Assembly: GCA_003988855.1 (NCBI GenBank) | Contig: QYAI01000078.1 | Coordinates: forward strand, 62,001 to 126,000 | From: Arachnopeziza araneosa | Taxonomy: Eukaryota; Ascomycota; Leotiomycetes; Helotiales; Arachnopezizaceae | Direction: 5' to 3' | DNA: 64,000 bases | Shown here: positions 42,701-54,333 of the stretch, piece by piece | Layout: each line of letters begins with the position of its first letter | How positions within the stretch are numbered: the first letter of the stretch is position 1 | Notes under the pieces: generated by a model | What the model saw: only the letters and a program-made list of their open reading frames with translations | The model's database searches: none | What the model was told of the DNA's origin: nothing | Translations under genes and position numbers: made by a program

Positions 42701-43233
42701 TGCTGGCAAGGGTTAAGACTGCTATGGGCGAATGCGAGGAAGGAGAGAGTCTCATCCGTCATGGACTTGTGATTGCAGAGCGTAATCTTGGCGAAAACCA
42801 CCTAGGGGTTCTCCTCGCGCGCGTGTGTCTGTCTCAGGCATTGGTTGAGCAAAAACGATACATCGAAACGGAAGAATTACTCGTAGGTGTCGTTGAACGG
42901 CATCGTTACGAAGCGTCGCGAGGAGAGGATGGGGAACACGTTGACCGTCTTCGCGCATTGTGGCTCTTGCTGAGGTGCTACGAGATGCAAGGGAAGATTA
43001 CGCAGGCTATCCTGATTGGTAGCGAGCTCTGGGAGGGCATGCAGAATATAGTGAGAGAGGGGGAGGCATTTGGGCTGGAGCACTTCTTTGCGAAGACCGT
43101 AATAGCAAAAAGAGAAGAGCTGAGAACTCAAAGAGAGAGTTGTGCGGACCAGGTCTTACCTAAGAGCGATGAGGAGTCGACGAGGCAAGACGGGACGGCG
43201 TTGGGATTTGTGTCGAGGAGTCAAACCTTCTAA
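39787..43233 (+). CDS. STAND receptor: fungal N-terminal domain, NB-ARC, TPR repeats
   Basis: A fungal NLR-like protein, the type thought to sense non-self and switch on cell death. Four exons (39787-40250, 40301-40436, 40490-40740, 40791-43233) with 50-53-base introns close in phase to 1097 residues. The N-terminus MDPFSILAGSSGLLDVSLKV is a fungal STAND N-terminal helical domain, followed by a coiled-coil linker. The NB-ARC part has the P-loop GMGGSGKTQ (about 264-272), FWGVFSIDASS, WLLLIDNADNPELD (Walker B), GVILMTSR, GYLPLALIHAGKAI and WMHPLVHTWVRER. From about residue 690 on come kinesin-light-chain-type TPRs of 42 residues (GPNHPRTLKIMDTLGE, GPTHLRTLQAQEHL, GRQHPYTLMAVLML). The ORF is fully intact. 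Confidence 0.93.
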
Positions 43234-43839
43234 AATAAATCTTGATTAACATGGTTAATCTTAATGATTGCCCTCCTCCGAAAGCACTCGAGTGAAATAA
43301 TAGCGTTGTGAGCGGCAGTTCCTTCAGAGAGGGTAAGCAAAGACAACCACCACGTGACCATCACACTCAGAATCTCCTAAGGTTTGGTTCCACAATCAGT
43401 GAGTCTCCCAATCAATGATGCGTGATTCGCCCGTATTGCGAATCAAGTAGATCAAGGCGTTGTAGAACCCAAGTTTCCGCTGATTTCAAAGCCTTGGAGG
43501 GGTGCGACCAGTCATCCGAATTGTCGTCGTTCTCTTCGCCTATCAGATGGGCACAAGCGAGAACGCCATGCCAACAACATATGGTGGACTCCAATCAAGA
43601 CAACTGAATCACTTACTAGTTATGCCAGCGTCCGTAAATTTGGTGGCGCACATGCTGCAACTCTCGTGCTACAATACCTTCATGTCGCCATTGTTACTGC
43701 AAACGCAATAGTGCGATATGGCCGCGCCATGTTTCCGTGCAATGTGTTTTTGTATTTATAATGGACAAATCGTAACACAAAATCAATTCTCTCAACAACT
43801 CCACAACAATCCCATTTTTTGCAAATCGACTACGCCGTA
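43234..43839. other. Intergenic, no gene seen
   Basis: Contains the 3' flank of the NB-ARC gene and the promoter of the MDR gene, with a GATTAACATGGTTAATC palindrome at 43244-43260, which may be a terminator-like or protein-binding element. No ORF is supported. Confidence 0.5.
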
Positions 43840-44871
43840 ATGTCTCCAAACAACTTCGCCGCCATCCAAGCTGCCGCTAAAGGGACCATTACCGTCGGCC
43901 CAGTAGACTATCCCACCCTCCTACCTGGCGGAATCATTCTGCGCAACACCATCGTCGCGTTCAACCCCGTCGACTGGAAAATCGCCCGGAACGGTAACCG
44001 TCCCATCGAATATCCGGTCGTCCTGGGCTACTCCTACGGCGGCGTCGTCGAGGCCGTGGACGAAGCCGTGTCGCGCGTGAAGAAGGGAGACTATGTGTTT
44101 ACGCAGAATCCTAAGGCCGGCGGGTTCCAGCGATTCTCGGCCGTAGATGCCAGATTCGTGGGCAAGGTCGACGAGAAATCGGTAGGGGAGGCGGCGGCGG
44201 TGGTGCTCAACCTCCGCACCATCATCGGAGCTGCAGTAGAAGCAGGGTTGGACCGCCCAAAAGACACCAAGACGGCGAACCCAGCGAACGGCAAGAAGGC
44301 ACTGGTCTATGGCGGTTCATCGTCTCTCGGCGCTCTCGCCATTCAATACCTGGTGCAGGCTGGTTACACCGTCATCACCACCTCCTCTCCAGCCAACCAC
44401 GCGCTCGTGAGCGGCTACGGAGCAGCGGCCGTCGTCGATCACACGCAGGCGGCAGAAGAAGTCATCGCGGCGCTGAAGCAGCACGGTCCGTACGACTTCG
44501 CCTTTGACGCCATCTCGACGTCCCCCGCCACAGCGATCAACGCAGCCGTTCTTGGTGCCCAGTCAGGCGACATCGTGCTCTACTCCGTCGGGCCTCCACC
44601 CGCCGATGTTGACATTCCGAAAAACGTAACCCGCGTGGTCAAATCCTGGCCACTGACCCTGGCAGCTACGGATCCGACCTTTGATGAATGGGTGTTTGGC
44701 AAGTACATTCCTGAAGCAGTCGCAGCAGGCACGTTGAAGAGCGTCCAGCTTGAGGTTATTCACGGTGGGCTTGGGGCCGTTGATGAGGGGTTGAGAAAGC
44801 TGGAGAAAGGAGTCAGTGCAAAGAAGTTGATCCTGTACCCGTGGGAGGATGCGGCGAAAAGTGAGCTCTGA
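43840..44871 (+). CDS. MDR-family zinc-independent dehydrogenase/enoyl reductase
   Basis: A single-exon, 343-residue medium-chain dehydrogenase/reductase, probably an NADPH-dependent quinone or enoyl reductase like the toxD-type fungal proteins. The ATG at 43840 (MSPNNFAAIQAAAKG) is the first true ATG of the frame. Landmarks: IVAFNPVDWKIA, LGYSYGGVVEAVDEAVSRVK, GDYVFTQNP, the Rossmann stretch ALVYGGSSSLGALAIQYL, FDAISTS, and a C-terminal GLGAVDEGLRKLEKG with KKLILYPW. No Cys/His zinc ligands are seen. Like the beta-glucosidase it uses GC-rich third positions, unlike the STAND genes on both sides. Its place inside the immunity island may be chance. Confidence 0.88.
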   Translation: MSPNNFAAIQAAAKGTITVGPVDYPTLLPGGIILRNTIVAFNPVDWKIARNGNRPIEYPVVLGYSYGGVVEAVDEAVSRVKKGDYVFTQNPKAGGFQRFSAVDARFVGKVDEKSVGEAAAVVLNLRTIIGAAVEAGLDRPKDTKTANPANGKKALVYGGSSSLGALAIQYLVQAGYTVITTSSPANHALVSGYGAAAVVDHTQAAEEVIAALKQHGPYDFAFDAISTSPATAINAAVLGAQSGDIVLYSVGPPPADVDIPKNVTRVVKSWPLTLAATDPTFDEWVFGKYIPEAVAAGTLKSVQLEVIHGGLGAVDEGLRKLEKGVSAKKLILYPWEDAAKSEL

Positions 44872-45786
44872 TACTATGACAGAGAGGGAGAGAATCGAAG
44901 AGTTACTCTAGATGATAACACACGAGACACGAAGCATTTTGACCAATTCTAACTTGTTCTTACTGTTATCAGTGTGGCAGAAGGTCTCACGCTGTTGATT
45001 TCCTAGCAATGAAGGTAGGCTATCTCTTTAAACGCCATTTCATTCTGTAATAATTCACATCAACCTAAAAGATACAAGCAGAAGAGGAAAAACGTGCAGC
45101 CATTATACAGTATTGTATTATTCGTTTCTTGCAACGCAGCTTATGCAAACTGAAGGAGCGTTCAAGAGATATGAAGAAATAGGTCAAATACCTCCCCTAA
45201 ATTAGACTAGATAATTAGAAAATATAGCGCTTATGTTTACTGCTGACTTAGTCATGACTCCTGACTCTGGTTTTTCTCTCCCGAGGCACCAATATAGCTC
45301 GTCCATTAAAACTTATTCCCTATCCTTCAACAACACCTCTCCCTTGGGTGGAAGCTTTGCAGAAGCGACACAAACAATTTTCGTGGACTGCAAGAATTAT
45401 GCTAAGCCGAAAAGCACATTTTACATTTCAAGGCTCACATTGCAGCTGATCGCTACCGATAAAGTTGTGCCCTCTAGTTCGGACTTAGCAGTGTAAGTCA
45501 CGTGTTATTCATCAAAACTACTCTTAAATATCTAGTGTTCTAAACTGCAGTATTATCAACTAGAAGACGCCAAATTTGGTACTGAGAATTAGATTCTTCG
45601 CTTATGCAAGTTCTACGTAAATTTTGCTTCTGTGGTAGCGAATGTTGGAGCCTGAATGTGAAACAAGGTGTACATCACGTGATGCCAAGGGGCTAGTAAG
45701 CACTACCATATATCCCAAACACGTCTCTTGCCTCATTTCTACCAAAGGTTGAGGATCAATAAAACTCTACGGTATATTGTGCGGCT
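44872..45786. other. Intergenic, no gene supported
   Basis: AT-rich for most of its length. A frame at 45233-45496 reads MFTADLVMTPDSGF but shows no domain and no clear intron partner. It contains the HET gene promoter. Confidence 0.45.
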
Positions 45787-48700
45787 ATGTTTGGATCCAA
45801 TTCCGGGCAAGTCTTTCCTTGGCAAGGACCGAGGCCAACGCCAACATCCGACATCTCCAATAGCAAGAGTACCCATGAGATCAACCTGATTGATCTAGAA
45901 GATGAGAACGAGAATCTAAGAATCCATGATCTATCTATTTCAGATTCAAGTCACGGCAACACAAGTGGTGGAAACCCGACATTTGAGAATACTACACTTA
46001 GCGTTGAAAATCGTCCAGCCATCGAAGACAAAAACCCATTCAAGGCCATGGCAAGCATATTTCAGACAGCTGGCCAGAACATCCAGAACGCCATATCTCA
46101 GGAGTCTGAAGCAGCAAAGGTATTCAACCAGACCGGTAAATTCTTCACCAAGAACGGTGCGGTAGTTCAAAAGCATGTGTCAGAGAAGCTCAAGGGAGCG
46201 GCTGAAGGAACTACCAAGACAATAAGTCAAGTCGGCGAGCAATTTGCAGTAGTTGGTCAGAAGATTGTTGAGCTAGATCCAGCGAGGATTATTCCAGCGG
46301 ACATCAGACACGACATGAAAGACATGACGGGCAAAGCATTTGGGAATGAATATCTGTGTACGAAATGCTCAGAGTTACCAGTTTCGGCATGTTGGCAAGA
46401 CGAGGCAGATGTAAAATCTGAGATCTTGGCGTGGGAGACGCCTTTGGCAAGAGTCATCTTTCATGCTGGCGGGTGTCGCCTGTGCAATCTTCTGCTGAAG
46501 ATGCTCTGCCGTCCCGAAAATGACCCACTTAAACATCCCGAGGTACAACCATATTTGCAACCTGAAATCAAAGATATGTCTATGGAGGACTTTGTCAGCA
46601 ACGGACGGGGTTTCATAAACAAATACTGGCCGTTTGGCCGTGGCGAGGATCCACAAGAAGGGGCGACACGGTCTCTCGCACCTGCTAAGCAAGCATTGAA
46701 GGTGCTTGCAGCTCCAGGGGCAATACAGGCAACTACTAGAGTTGCTACCGGCATTGCCAAGATTGTTGTAGGACCTGGTGGAACTCGGACGAAGCCACGG
46801 GTACCTGCCAAGCCCTCAAATCTGACGTACAGAAAAGGCTTGGAGCGAGGGCGTCAGGAAGGAAGACAGGAAGCAACTCGGTATCCGCAGAGTTGTGACA
46901 TTTTCATTTCACTCTTTACCAGTAAGAGTCTTGATTTGCCAGGTCTTCTTATGGTGAGTTGTGTTGGGTACGGAAATCGTCCAGGAGGCGAACCTCATAC
47001 GCTGTCACGATTTCGCATGCGAGTCACCCATCCAAAAATACGAACAAATTTGGGATTTGAGGCACCTCTATCTTATGGTGCTCTCCTCGATCCAAATTGG
47101 ATTGATTTATCCGGCGCGAAAGCGTGGATATATGAGTGCGAGACAAAGCATGGACCTCTTTGTAGTCAACATGGGTGGGATATAAGTTTGCAAGCGCTCG
47201 ATTCAATCCGCCTGATTGATGTACAGAAGATGTGCCTAGTAGAGCGAATGATGGAGCACAGCACCTGTCGTTATGCTGCACTCTCGTATCGGTGGAGTAA
47301 CACAAGTTTAACTCTGAAATATAAGAATCGGATCGATTTTATGAAAGAAGAGGGTCTTCGGAGTGTTTTGCACCAAATCCCTAAGACGATTGTGGATGCA
47401 ATGGAAGTTGTACTGCAACTTGGCGAAAGATATCTTTGGGTCGATGCATTGGTATGCCTGCCCGTATAATGTGACGTTTAAGAGGCTAATATTAATAGTG
47501 TATCATCCAAGAAGTTGATGATGACGAGGCAAAATTTCATATCTCTATGATGGACCGAGTCTACAGCGGTGCTCTGTTTACCATTGTAGCAGCTCCAGAC
47601 CAAATCAGACCAGATGGCGAGGATATTGGCCTCGAAGGAGTTCAACGACGCCATTTTGTTACTGGAAATGATATCAACAATAATACCGAAGGAACTAGCC
47701 GTGAGATCTCGCAGCCGTCAGCCGAGATCAAAGATGGTGCTCATGTGATTGCACCATTTCCCTGCGCTCAGAACCTATCCATAACACCCTGGAATTCTCG
47801 GGGTTGGACATTTCAAGAGAGGCTCCTATCTAGACGTTTACTCGTATTCTCCGGAAATGAAGTTGTCTGGCACTGCAGAGGAATGATAGCTCGAGAGGAT
47901 ATGCGAAACGAGGATTCTGGAGCCACAATTCAACCTCTTGAGTGGTTAAACCTGAAGCCAAAATATTTCAATCACGACACCCAACCTCACTGGATCGACG
48001 GTAGTTTGCAGAAGGATCGCCACGGAAGAACACACCTCATGCGCTCCGCCACATTTATCGAGTATACCAAGATGGTCAAAGAATATACCCATCGCCAACT
48101 CTCATTCCAATACGATGTTATCCGAGCCCTAGAAGGCCTGCTTCAAATCCTCGCTCAAAGCTTTCGCAGCGACTTTATATATGGATTACCCAAGCATCTC
48201 CTTGATATAGCTCTTCTTTGGAAGCCAACTTGTCGCCTCCAAAGACGGGTTGCAGAAAACAACACTCAGTTCCCAAGTTGGTCCTGGGCTGGTTGGGTAG
48301 GTCCCGCTCATTACAGTGACCCGATAGAGGTGCAGCGCGATGGAGACGGTGACGTGGTTGATTATCGCAGGAAACAACATGGTGGTGAGGGCGAAGAAGA
48401 GACACGGCCGTTGCTAAAATGGTACGTTTGGGATGAAAAGAGGAACAATTTGTTACCGTTGAATGGAAATGGGAGAGGCATTCCATTAGATGGACCAGAC
48501 TTGCCTGGTGGGTGGGAAGGTCACAACCGCAGTGATCTACAAACTGCGGCGGATAAACCTCCAACCACCAATTTACCTCTAAAAAGTCATCATCTTATCT
48601 TCAGCACCAGTTGCGTGAATTCCTTTCAGCTATCTTCAAATTCCATGGAACGGCCCACACCATACAGAAACACTTCTAGCCAACGACTGATCGCCAACCA

Positions 48701-49052
48701 CGAGTTTCAAAATCAGCAAAGCAGCAACCAACCCCACCATCTCGCCATCCTCGATCCCTGCCAGAGAAAAGCCGGGATCGTCACTCTTGACGGCGAGGAG
48801 CCGCAACGGCTGGATCGAGAGAGATATGAGTTTGTGCTTATTGGAGAAGCACAGGTACTCGATCTAGAAACGAAGGCGGGGATAGAAGAAGACGAGAACT
48901 TGAAAGGTGGTCGTGAGTTTCGATGGTATGCTGTGATGCTAGTTGAGAGACAGGGTGTTGGTGGAATATATTTGAGGTGTGGAATTGGGAGAGTGAGGAA
49001 GGAGATGTGGTGGGCAGCAGAGCCAGTAGAAAAGATTGTTGTTCTTGGATAA
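45787..49052 (+). CDS. HET-domain (heterokaryon incompatibility) protein
   Basis: HET proteins trigger programmed cell death after fusion of unlike fungal individuals. Two exons (45787-47451, 47499-49052) with a 47-base intron inside the HET domain close in phase to 1072 residues. The domain runs from about residue 490: CRYAALSYRWSN, IPKTIVDAMEVVLQLGERYL, WVDALCIIQEVDDDEAKFHI, then YSGALFTIVAAP and later WNSRGWTFQERLLSRRLLVF. Before it lies a long N-terminal part with an amphipathic helical stretch (FKAMASIFQTAGQNIQNA, KFFTKNGAVVQKHVSEKLKG) and a Cys-containing region (LCTKCSEL, HAGGCRLCNLLLKMLC). The latter is common upstream of HET domains; the former is not familiar to me. No stop or frame break is seen. 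Confidence 0.92.
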
Positions 49053-49119
49053 ATAAAGCTGGATAAGCCAAGTTCGTAAATAAGAACAGCTTAGTGTGTT
49101 GGAATACATAGAGGAAAGA

Positions 49120-49202
49120 AGTCCTTCTTGATGTTTCCGATGACAGTCGGATAGACGACATGAAGCTTAGCATGAGCCTCTTAGTTTTGTCTAGCTGAAA
49201 TG
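49120..49202. repeat. Repeated 3'-flank element, copy A
   Basis: An 83-base segment just after the HET gene is clearly related to 52702-52783 after the NACHT gene. Shared phrases are AGTCCTTC, GATAGACGA and AAGCTTAGC; most differences are transitions. Confidence 0.75.
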
Positions 49203-49599
49203 TAACTCTTATTTCAAAACCCGGCTCAGATCAAGCTTGCGTTCGTATTCGAGTTTGTCAAGTTGTAGCCTGAACCCAGGAAACACTCTGGGGTTGAACC
49301 TGGAAGGTAAAGCATATCAGAATACGTGATCTATTATATACCTGCTCAGGTCTACCTGCTCTCTTTGCCTCCTCTTTGCTTATTCTCAAACATTTTTTAT
49401 TTTTATTTATCTCCAGTCGTTTCTTACCGTAGCCTTGACATGCGGTTGTGACGATTGTATGTCCACGTGACAGTTTTGCTTTTTCTGCAAGCTAGAAATG
49501 AATACGAGCCATTGGGGCTGGCAACCATACCTCCCCTTCATCACAGAAGAGTAATCTACGAAGCACTTGTTGATAAGCTTGCTTATATACGTTCCATCA

Positions 49600-52500
49600 A
49601 TGGATCCATTGACCGCTGTCTCTCTCGCTGGGACTGTGGTGCAATTTGTCGATTTTGCCAGCAAGCTTATCTCAGCAAGTGGTGAGCTCTATGAGAGCCG
49701 GGAATTGAAGTCAAACGTCATTGCAGCCCAATCAGTCTTGGCCATCCAGCGTCTTGCTACATCCACGGTTCAAGAGCTTCAGGATTACCGATTTAAGTTG
49801 CGACAGGGCGCAAATTTCCTTCACGACGAATTAGCTACCGACGAGGCTGTACTGCAAGAATTATCTCAAAAATGCAACGAAGATGCTATGCTTCTGATCG
49901 CCCGGTTGGATAAACTGAAACTTCCCGAGAATACAAACCACCGAGGCTGGCTGAGCTTGACTCAAGCGTTGGCAAGTGTTTGGGCTAAGAACGACATCGA
50001 GAGAATGTCGCAGAAGCTTTTGGAATATCGAAATCAAATCAATACCCAGGTTTTGCACTCCTTAGGGTAAATTTGGCTCCTCTCTTTTCCAATAGCTTTA
50101 TTTCTGGTCGCATTTATTAACCGGGCAACCTTTCAGGAAACGGCTAGATATCCTCAGTATCCAGCAATCAGATTCTTTTCGCAGTATGGCACAAGAGAAC
50201 CAAGAGATGATTTCTGCTTTGGCAAATATTCAGAATTCTCTGAGTGAAGATTTCAGGGACCAAATGAAAGCACTCGGTCAGTTGATTGATCGAGCTACGG
50301 TCGTTGTCAACGAGCACACTGATCAAGATGATTATACTCGAAAAGTCATCTTGGATGTTTTTCAGACTGCCGCAAGTTTCGGCCAGGAGAATAAAGGAAT
50401 GAAAAGTATTTTACAAAAGGAGCGGGAGATACGGGACAAAGTAGGAGAAGAACTTTTAAAAAGTCTGTGGTTCCCTTCGATCACCGAACGATTCGAGGAA
50501 GTTGTTGAGGCTCACCGGAAGACTTATCAATGGATATTCGAGTCTCCAGACCCGGGTGTTCAAAATGCAAATCACAGGCACTGGGACGACTTTCCAGAAT
50601 GGCTTCGTCGTGATACCGGGCTGTATTGGGTCAATGGGAAAGCAGCATCGGGGAAATCCACACTGATGAAGTATATTTTCATGCATCCCGACACTATGAG
50701 GAATTTGAAGGTATGGGCATCAACGAGCTCCGAACAATCGTGCCCACTCCTCAATGCTGGGTTCTTCTTTTGGATGAGCGGCACTAAGGAGCAGAAGTCT
50801 CAAACTGGTTTACTGAGATCCCTTCTTCATGACGTTCTCCAGCAAAATCGAACCCTAATTCCTGTTCTGTTTCCAAAACAATGGTCAATCCGATATTCGG
50901 CAAAGATTCTTTCATCTGGGAGCACAGACAACCCTCTTGTAAGATAGGTTTTCGTTGTTGAAGATTTTTGCTAATTAGAGCTCAGAGTAGCATCTGGCAA
51001 CTTTCATCTCTGAAGCTTGGAATGAAGAATTTGATTTCTCAAACCCAGATTCCTCTGAAGTTATGCTTGTTTATCGATGGGCTTGACGAGTATGAAGGAG
51101 ACGAAACAGAAATCGCAGATCTTTTCGGTGAATTCTCCAAATCTGCCAACATCAAATGCTGCGTCTCAAGTCGTCCACACATACCTTTTCAAGATGCATT
51201 TGCAGGTCAACCTGGTCTCAGATTGGAGGACCTGACATTTTCCGATATCAAACATTATGTTCAGGATGAATTAGCAGATGACGCCAGGATGCGCCGATTA
51301 TCACTCACTGAGCCCGAAGAAGCTGCGAAGCTTATCGAGGAGATTGTCACATCCGCTAACGGAGTGTTTCTCTGGGTTAAACTAGTAGTCGCTTCCCTTC
51401 TCAAAGGTCTTGGCAATCGTGATCAAATCACAGATCTACAAGCACGATTGCGTGTTATCCCCAAAAAGCTTGAAGACCTCTACATGCACATGATTCTGCG
51501 AGTTGATGAGAGTTACCAAAGAGAGGCGTCTAGATTATATCAACTTGTTGGTGCTGCGGCACAATCGCGTGAAAACGATTGGAGACTCGTTTCGCCTCTA
51601 CCTCTCTTCTCGATAGCATTGGCCGAACACAGAGATCCGAACCTTGCTTTATCTGCAAAGGTTAACTTTCTAACAAATGAAGAAATTATTGAACTCTCGA
51701 AAACCGCGGCAGATCGAATCACAAGCCGTTGCGGAGGGCTACTTGAAGTCCACAGAAGAGGCAGATCCAGACAACAGATTTCGCCGAGAATGACAATATC
51801 CTATCTTCATCGAACAGTTAAGGACTGTCTGGAGAAATGGGAAAATCAAGCAATTCTTAAAGAATGGACTGGTGGCGACAGTAGTACGGATTCTTACAAT
51901 CCTAATCTAGCCATTCTGAAATCGTACATCTTGCAACTCAAGTGCATACGAGAAAATAGTAGACATAATTGTATGAGGCCCGATCAATGCATTGATGGCG
52001 CTATCCTCTATGCACGTCGTACAGAAGCAGACCTCTGTTCTGCCAATATTGAACTTATGGACGAGTTATTTCGTGTTGCTTTTTACTGGATAAGGAAAAA
52101 TGTCTCGTCTGAAAGGGTATTCCGACCAAATTCCTCAACGCTAACCATTGCTGTTCAATGCGGGATACATCGGTATTTACGAGCAAAACTCGCTGCTAAT
52201 GGAATACCTAGCGAGAGACCTGGACAAAAAAGACTGTTGGAATATGCTTTAGAGCCAGCTGCTGGATTGGAATGCTTCGTGAGTGCTGAGGTTGTCTCTG
52301 CGCTGGTAGACTTTGGTGCTGCCAGCCCAAACGAGACCTTGAACTTGACACTCAGCTATCTCAGAACATCATTTAATCTTGCGAAAATGGAAACAAAACA
52401 TGAAGTCTTGGAGCAACTCAAACCTTGGGCAGATCTTGTAGAAAGCCTTCTTTCTAAAGACGTTCAACTTAGTTCCGATGATGCTGCGTACTTGAGGCTC

Positions 52501-52614
52501 CAATTCTCCTCAGTCCCTCAATTTTACCAACAGATCGATGCCGCAATCTTGACTAGAAACAAGACGATGAAAGCTGCAAAGTTCCGTGACAAACACACAT
52601 GTCGACAACAATAG
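49600..52614 (+). CDS. STAND receptor with NACHT domain
   Basis: A second NLR-like protein. Exons 49600-50066, 50137-50938 and 50986-52614 (introns of 70 and 47 bases) close in phase to 965 residues. The N-terminus MDPLTAVSLAGTVVQFVDF is the helical NACHT N-terminal domain of fungal STAND proteins, followed by coiled coil (LSEDFRDQMKALGQLID). NACHT signatures are the P-loop VNGKAASGKSTLMKYIF (about 321-337), AGFFFWMSG, TGLLRSLLHDVL, the Walker B LCLFIDGLDEYEGD (about 447-460), CCVSSRPHIPF and NGVFLWVKLVVASLLKGL. The C-terminal 400 residues include TISYLHRTVKDCLEKW, as in other NACHT proteins of this kind; no WD40, ankyrin or TPR repeats could be recognised. The gene is intact. Confidence 0.93.
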
Positions 52615-52701
52615 CGAAAGAACAGCAATATAATAATACCGTACATTTTTGCATCTTCTACGTATACTTAGAGCATTGTAACATCTTCTCAAATTATAGG
52701 A

Positions 52702-52783
52702 AGTCCTTCCTACTATATCTATGATGCTTAGATAGACGATATAAAGCTTAGCCTAAGCTTCTTGGTTTTTAACTGGTTGAATG
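52702..52783. repeat. Repeated 3'-flank element, copy B
   Basis: Related to 49120-49202 with the same order of conserved phrases. It lies between the NACHT stop codon and the 3' end of the convergent zinc-finger pseudogene. Confidence 0.75.
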
Positions 52784-52814
52784 ACATCCTTGAGCGAGAA
52801 TGGCTTTTCCACAG

Positions 52815-54333
52815 TTAGCTCAAGACATAATCAGGAGAATCTCCGTCGGTGACCGGTCGCTTCCGTAAAGACTCCCTGACGAATTCCCAGTCCCAATCGC
52901 TCGTTGGGTGTATGGGACTTTCAACCGTATTGGGGTCGTGGGATACGTCGCCGAATTGAAGATGCTCTATCGGCTCGGCTTGACCGATCCTACTGTCTAG
53001 CGCTGCCCTCGAGGATTCTTCACTCTCGGAATTTGACGAGCCTCCGGAATCTAGTGGTGGGAGAGAGATGAAGGCCAATGAGAGTAGATGACTAGATATG
53101 TGGTGCTGAAGCTCATCTTGATTTCTCAAAGTTGAAGAATGCGTCAAATCACCATCCTGGCCATGCGGGCAAAATGGGCAATAAGTAAAGGCTTTTGATG
53201 CATGACGCATATTCCTTTGGGCAAGAGCATTCAGTTAGGTCTCGATGAAGCCATTGGGATGCTTCGCTCTCATGTGAGACTCAAAAAGGCCTCGAGAGTC
53301 AAAACTGGCAGGTGGATGGCTGGCAGATGCGCAATACCATTCTGGGGCCATTTGCTCCTTCTTCATGTGCTCAATCCAGTCTTGGAAGTTGTTAAAGACG
53401 GTCTGTGGAGTCTCGCAACCTTCAAACACGCATACATAGGGCTTTAGATCTCGCGTCACATGTTGGCTGATTCAATTATTAGCGATTATTGGTAGAAATC
53501 TGTGATGATGGGGCTTACACCTATAGATCCCCCTTGGCTCCCCTTGCAGGACTCAGAATGAGGCAGATTGGGCAGACAAAATGAGATTCCTTGATCCCTA
53601 TCTTGGGCGGTTTGGGAAACTCTTCTCGGTTTTTCCATCGCACTGAGCCTATTGGTTTGATTGATTCCCTCACTGATTCAGTAATTAGGGCGACGGAAAT
53701 TCTTCGCGTCGAAAGTTGTTGCAGTGAATCCAGTCATAATTGTTCTCTCATCTCTCATGCGACTTTGTTTGTTGAAACTTTGATTCTAAGCTAGTGGCAT
53801 GTTGGCTTGTTGCGTCATTCGAAGCTCCTTCACCAGTCCCGCCGGCATGACCTTCTTCACAAAGGTCTTGGACATCCCCTCATGCTGTTTCCAATACAAG
53901 AAGCGATTTAGCCTACACGCGATGGAAACAGTAAGACGTTCTTTCAGAAAATGTTCCGCAACTGGAATCTCCCGGGCTACAATGGCCGAGGTGTACTTTT
54001 GAAACTCCTGGGTCACATTGATTTTGGCTCCATCCACATACTCAATGACCTTGTATAGGTCGGCTTTAGATGTTCGGGATTGCTTGCCAGACCTTCAGAT
54101 GGTGGTTGACAATGCATTTAATCTTGCAATTGTTTCTTCCACGATTTGAAGTCCCTCGAAACATGCCCATTTTCAAAAACGCCTAAGCTGCCACTCCAAA
54201 TCTTGAAGCGTGCGAGCTGGTCTTCTGTCCATCGCGGTTCGTGTTCAGCAAAGATGCTCAAGAGAACAGGGCATTCTTCCACGAGAGATACCGTCGTTCT
54301 TATCTTTTTTGGGTGTGATTCTTGGGTCTCCAT
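52815..54333 (-). pseudogene. RIP-broken C2H2 zinc-finger gene of the NLR-associated type
   Basis: The reading order matches a common fungal family: an N-terminal helical part (VSLVEECPVLLSIFAEHEPR, FKIWSGSLGVFENGHV), a middle part (INVTQEFQKYT, RLNRFLYWKQHEG, TATTFDAKNF), then the zinc-finger block (ESHFVCPICLILSPA, VTRDLKPYVCVFEGCETP, WYCASASHPPASFDSRGLFE, FTYCPFCPHGQDGD, HISSHLLSLAFISLPP). It is interrupted by a TAG at 53521-53523 where a Trp is expected and a TAA at 53235-53237 where a Gln is expected. Both fit CpA-to-TpA change. A frame slip lies near 53680, and further TAA/TAG codons are near 54119 and 53787. A 52-base intron (53467-53518) is still recognisable. No working product is expected. 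The start at 54333 is the first in-frame ATG; the true N-terminus may be missing. Confidence 0.75.

Noticed and set aside
45233..45496. 87-residue plus-strand frame before the HET gene
   Set aside because: No conserved motif, and no intron links it in phase to the HET exon.
53202..53447. Plus-strand frame over the zinc-finger block
   Set aside because: The opposite strand shows a clear C2H2 family match with a recognisable intron, so this is a shadow.
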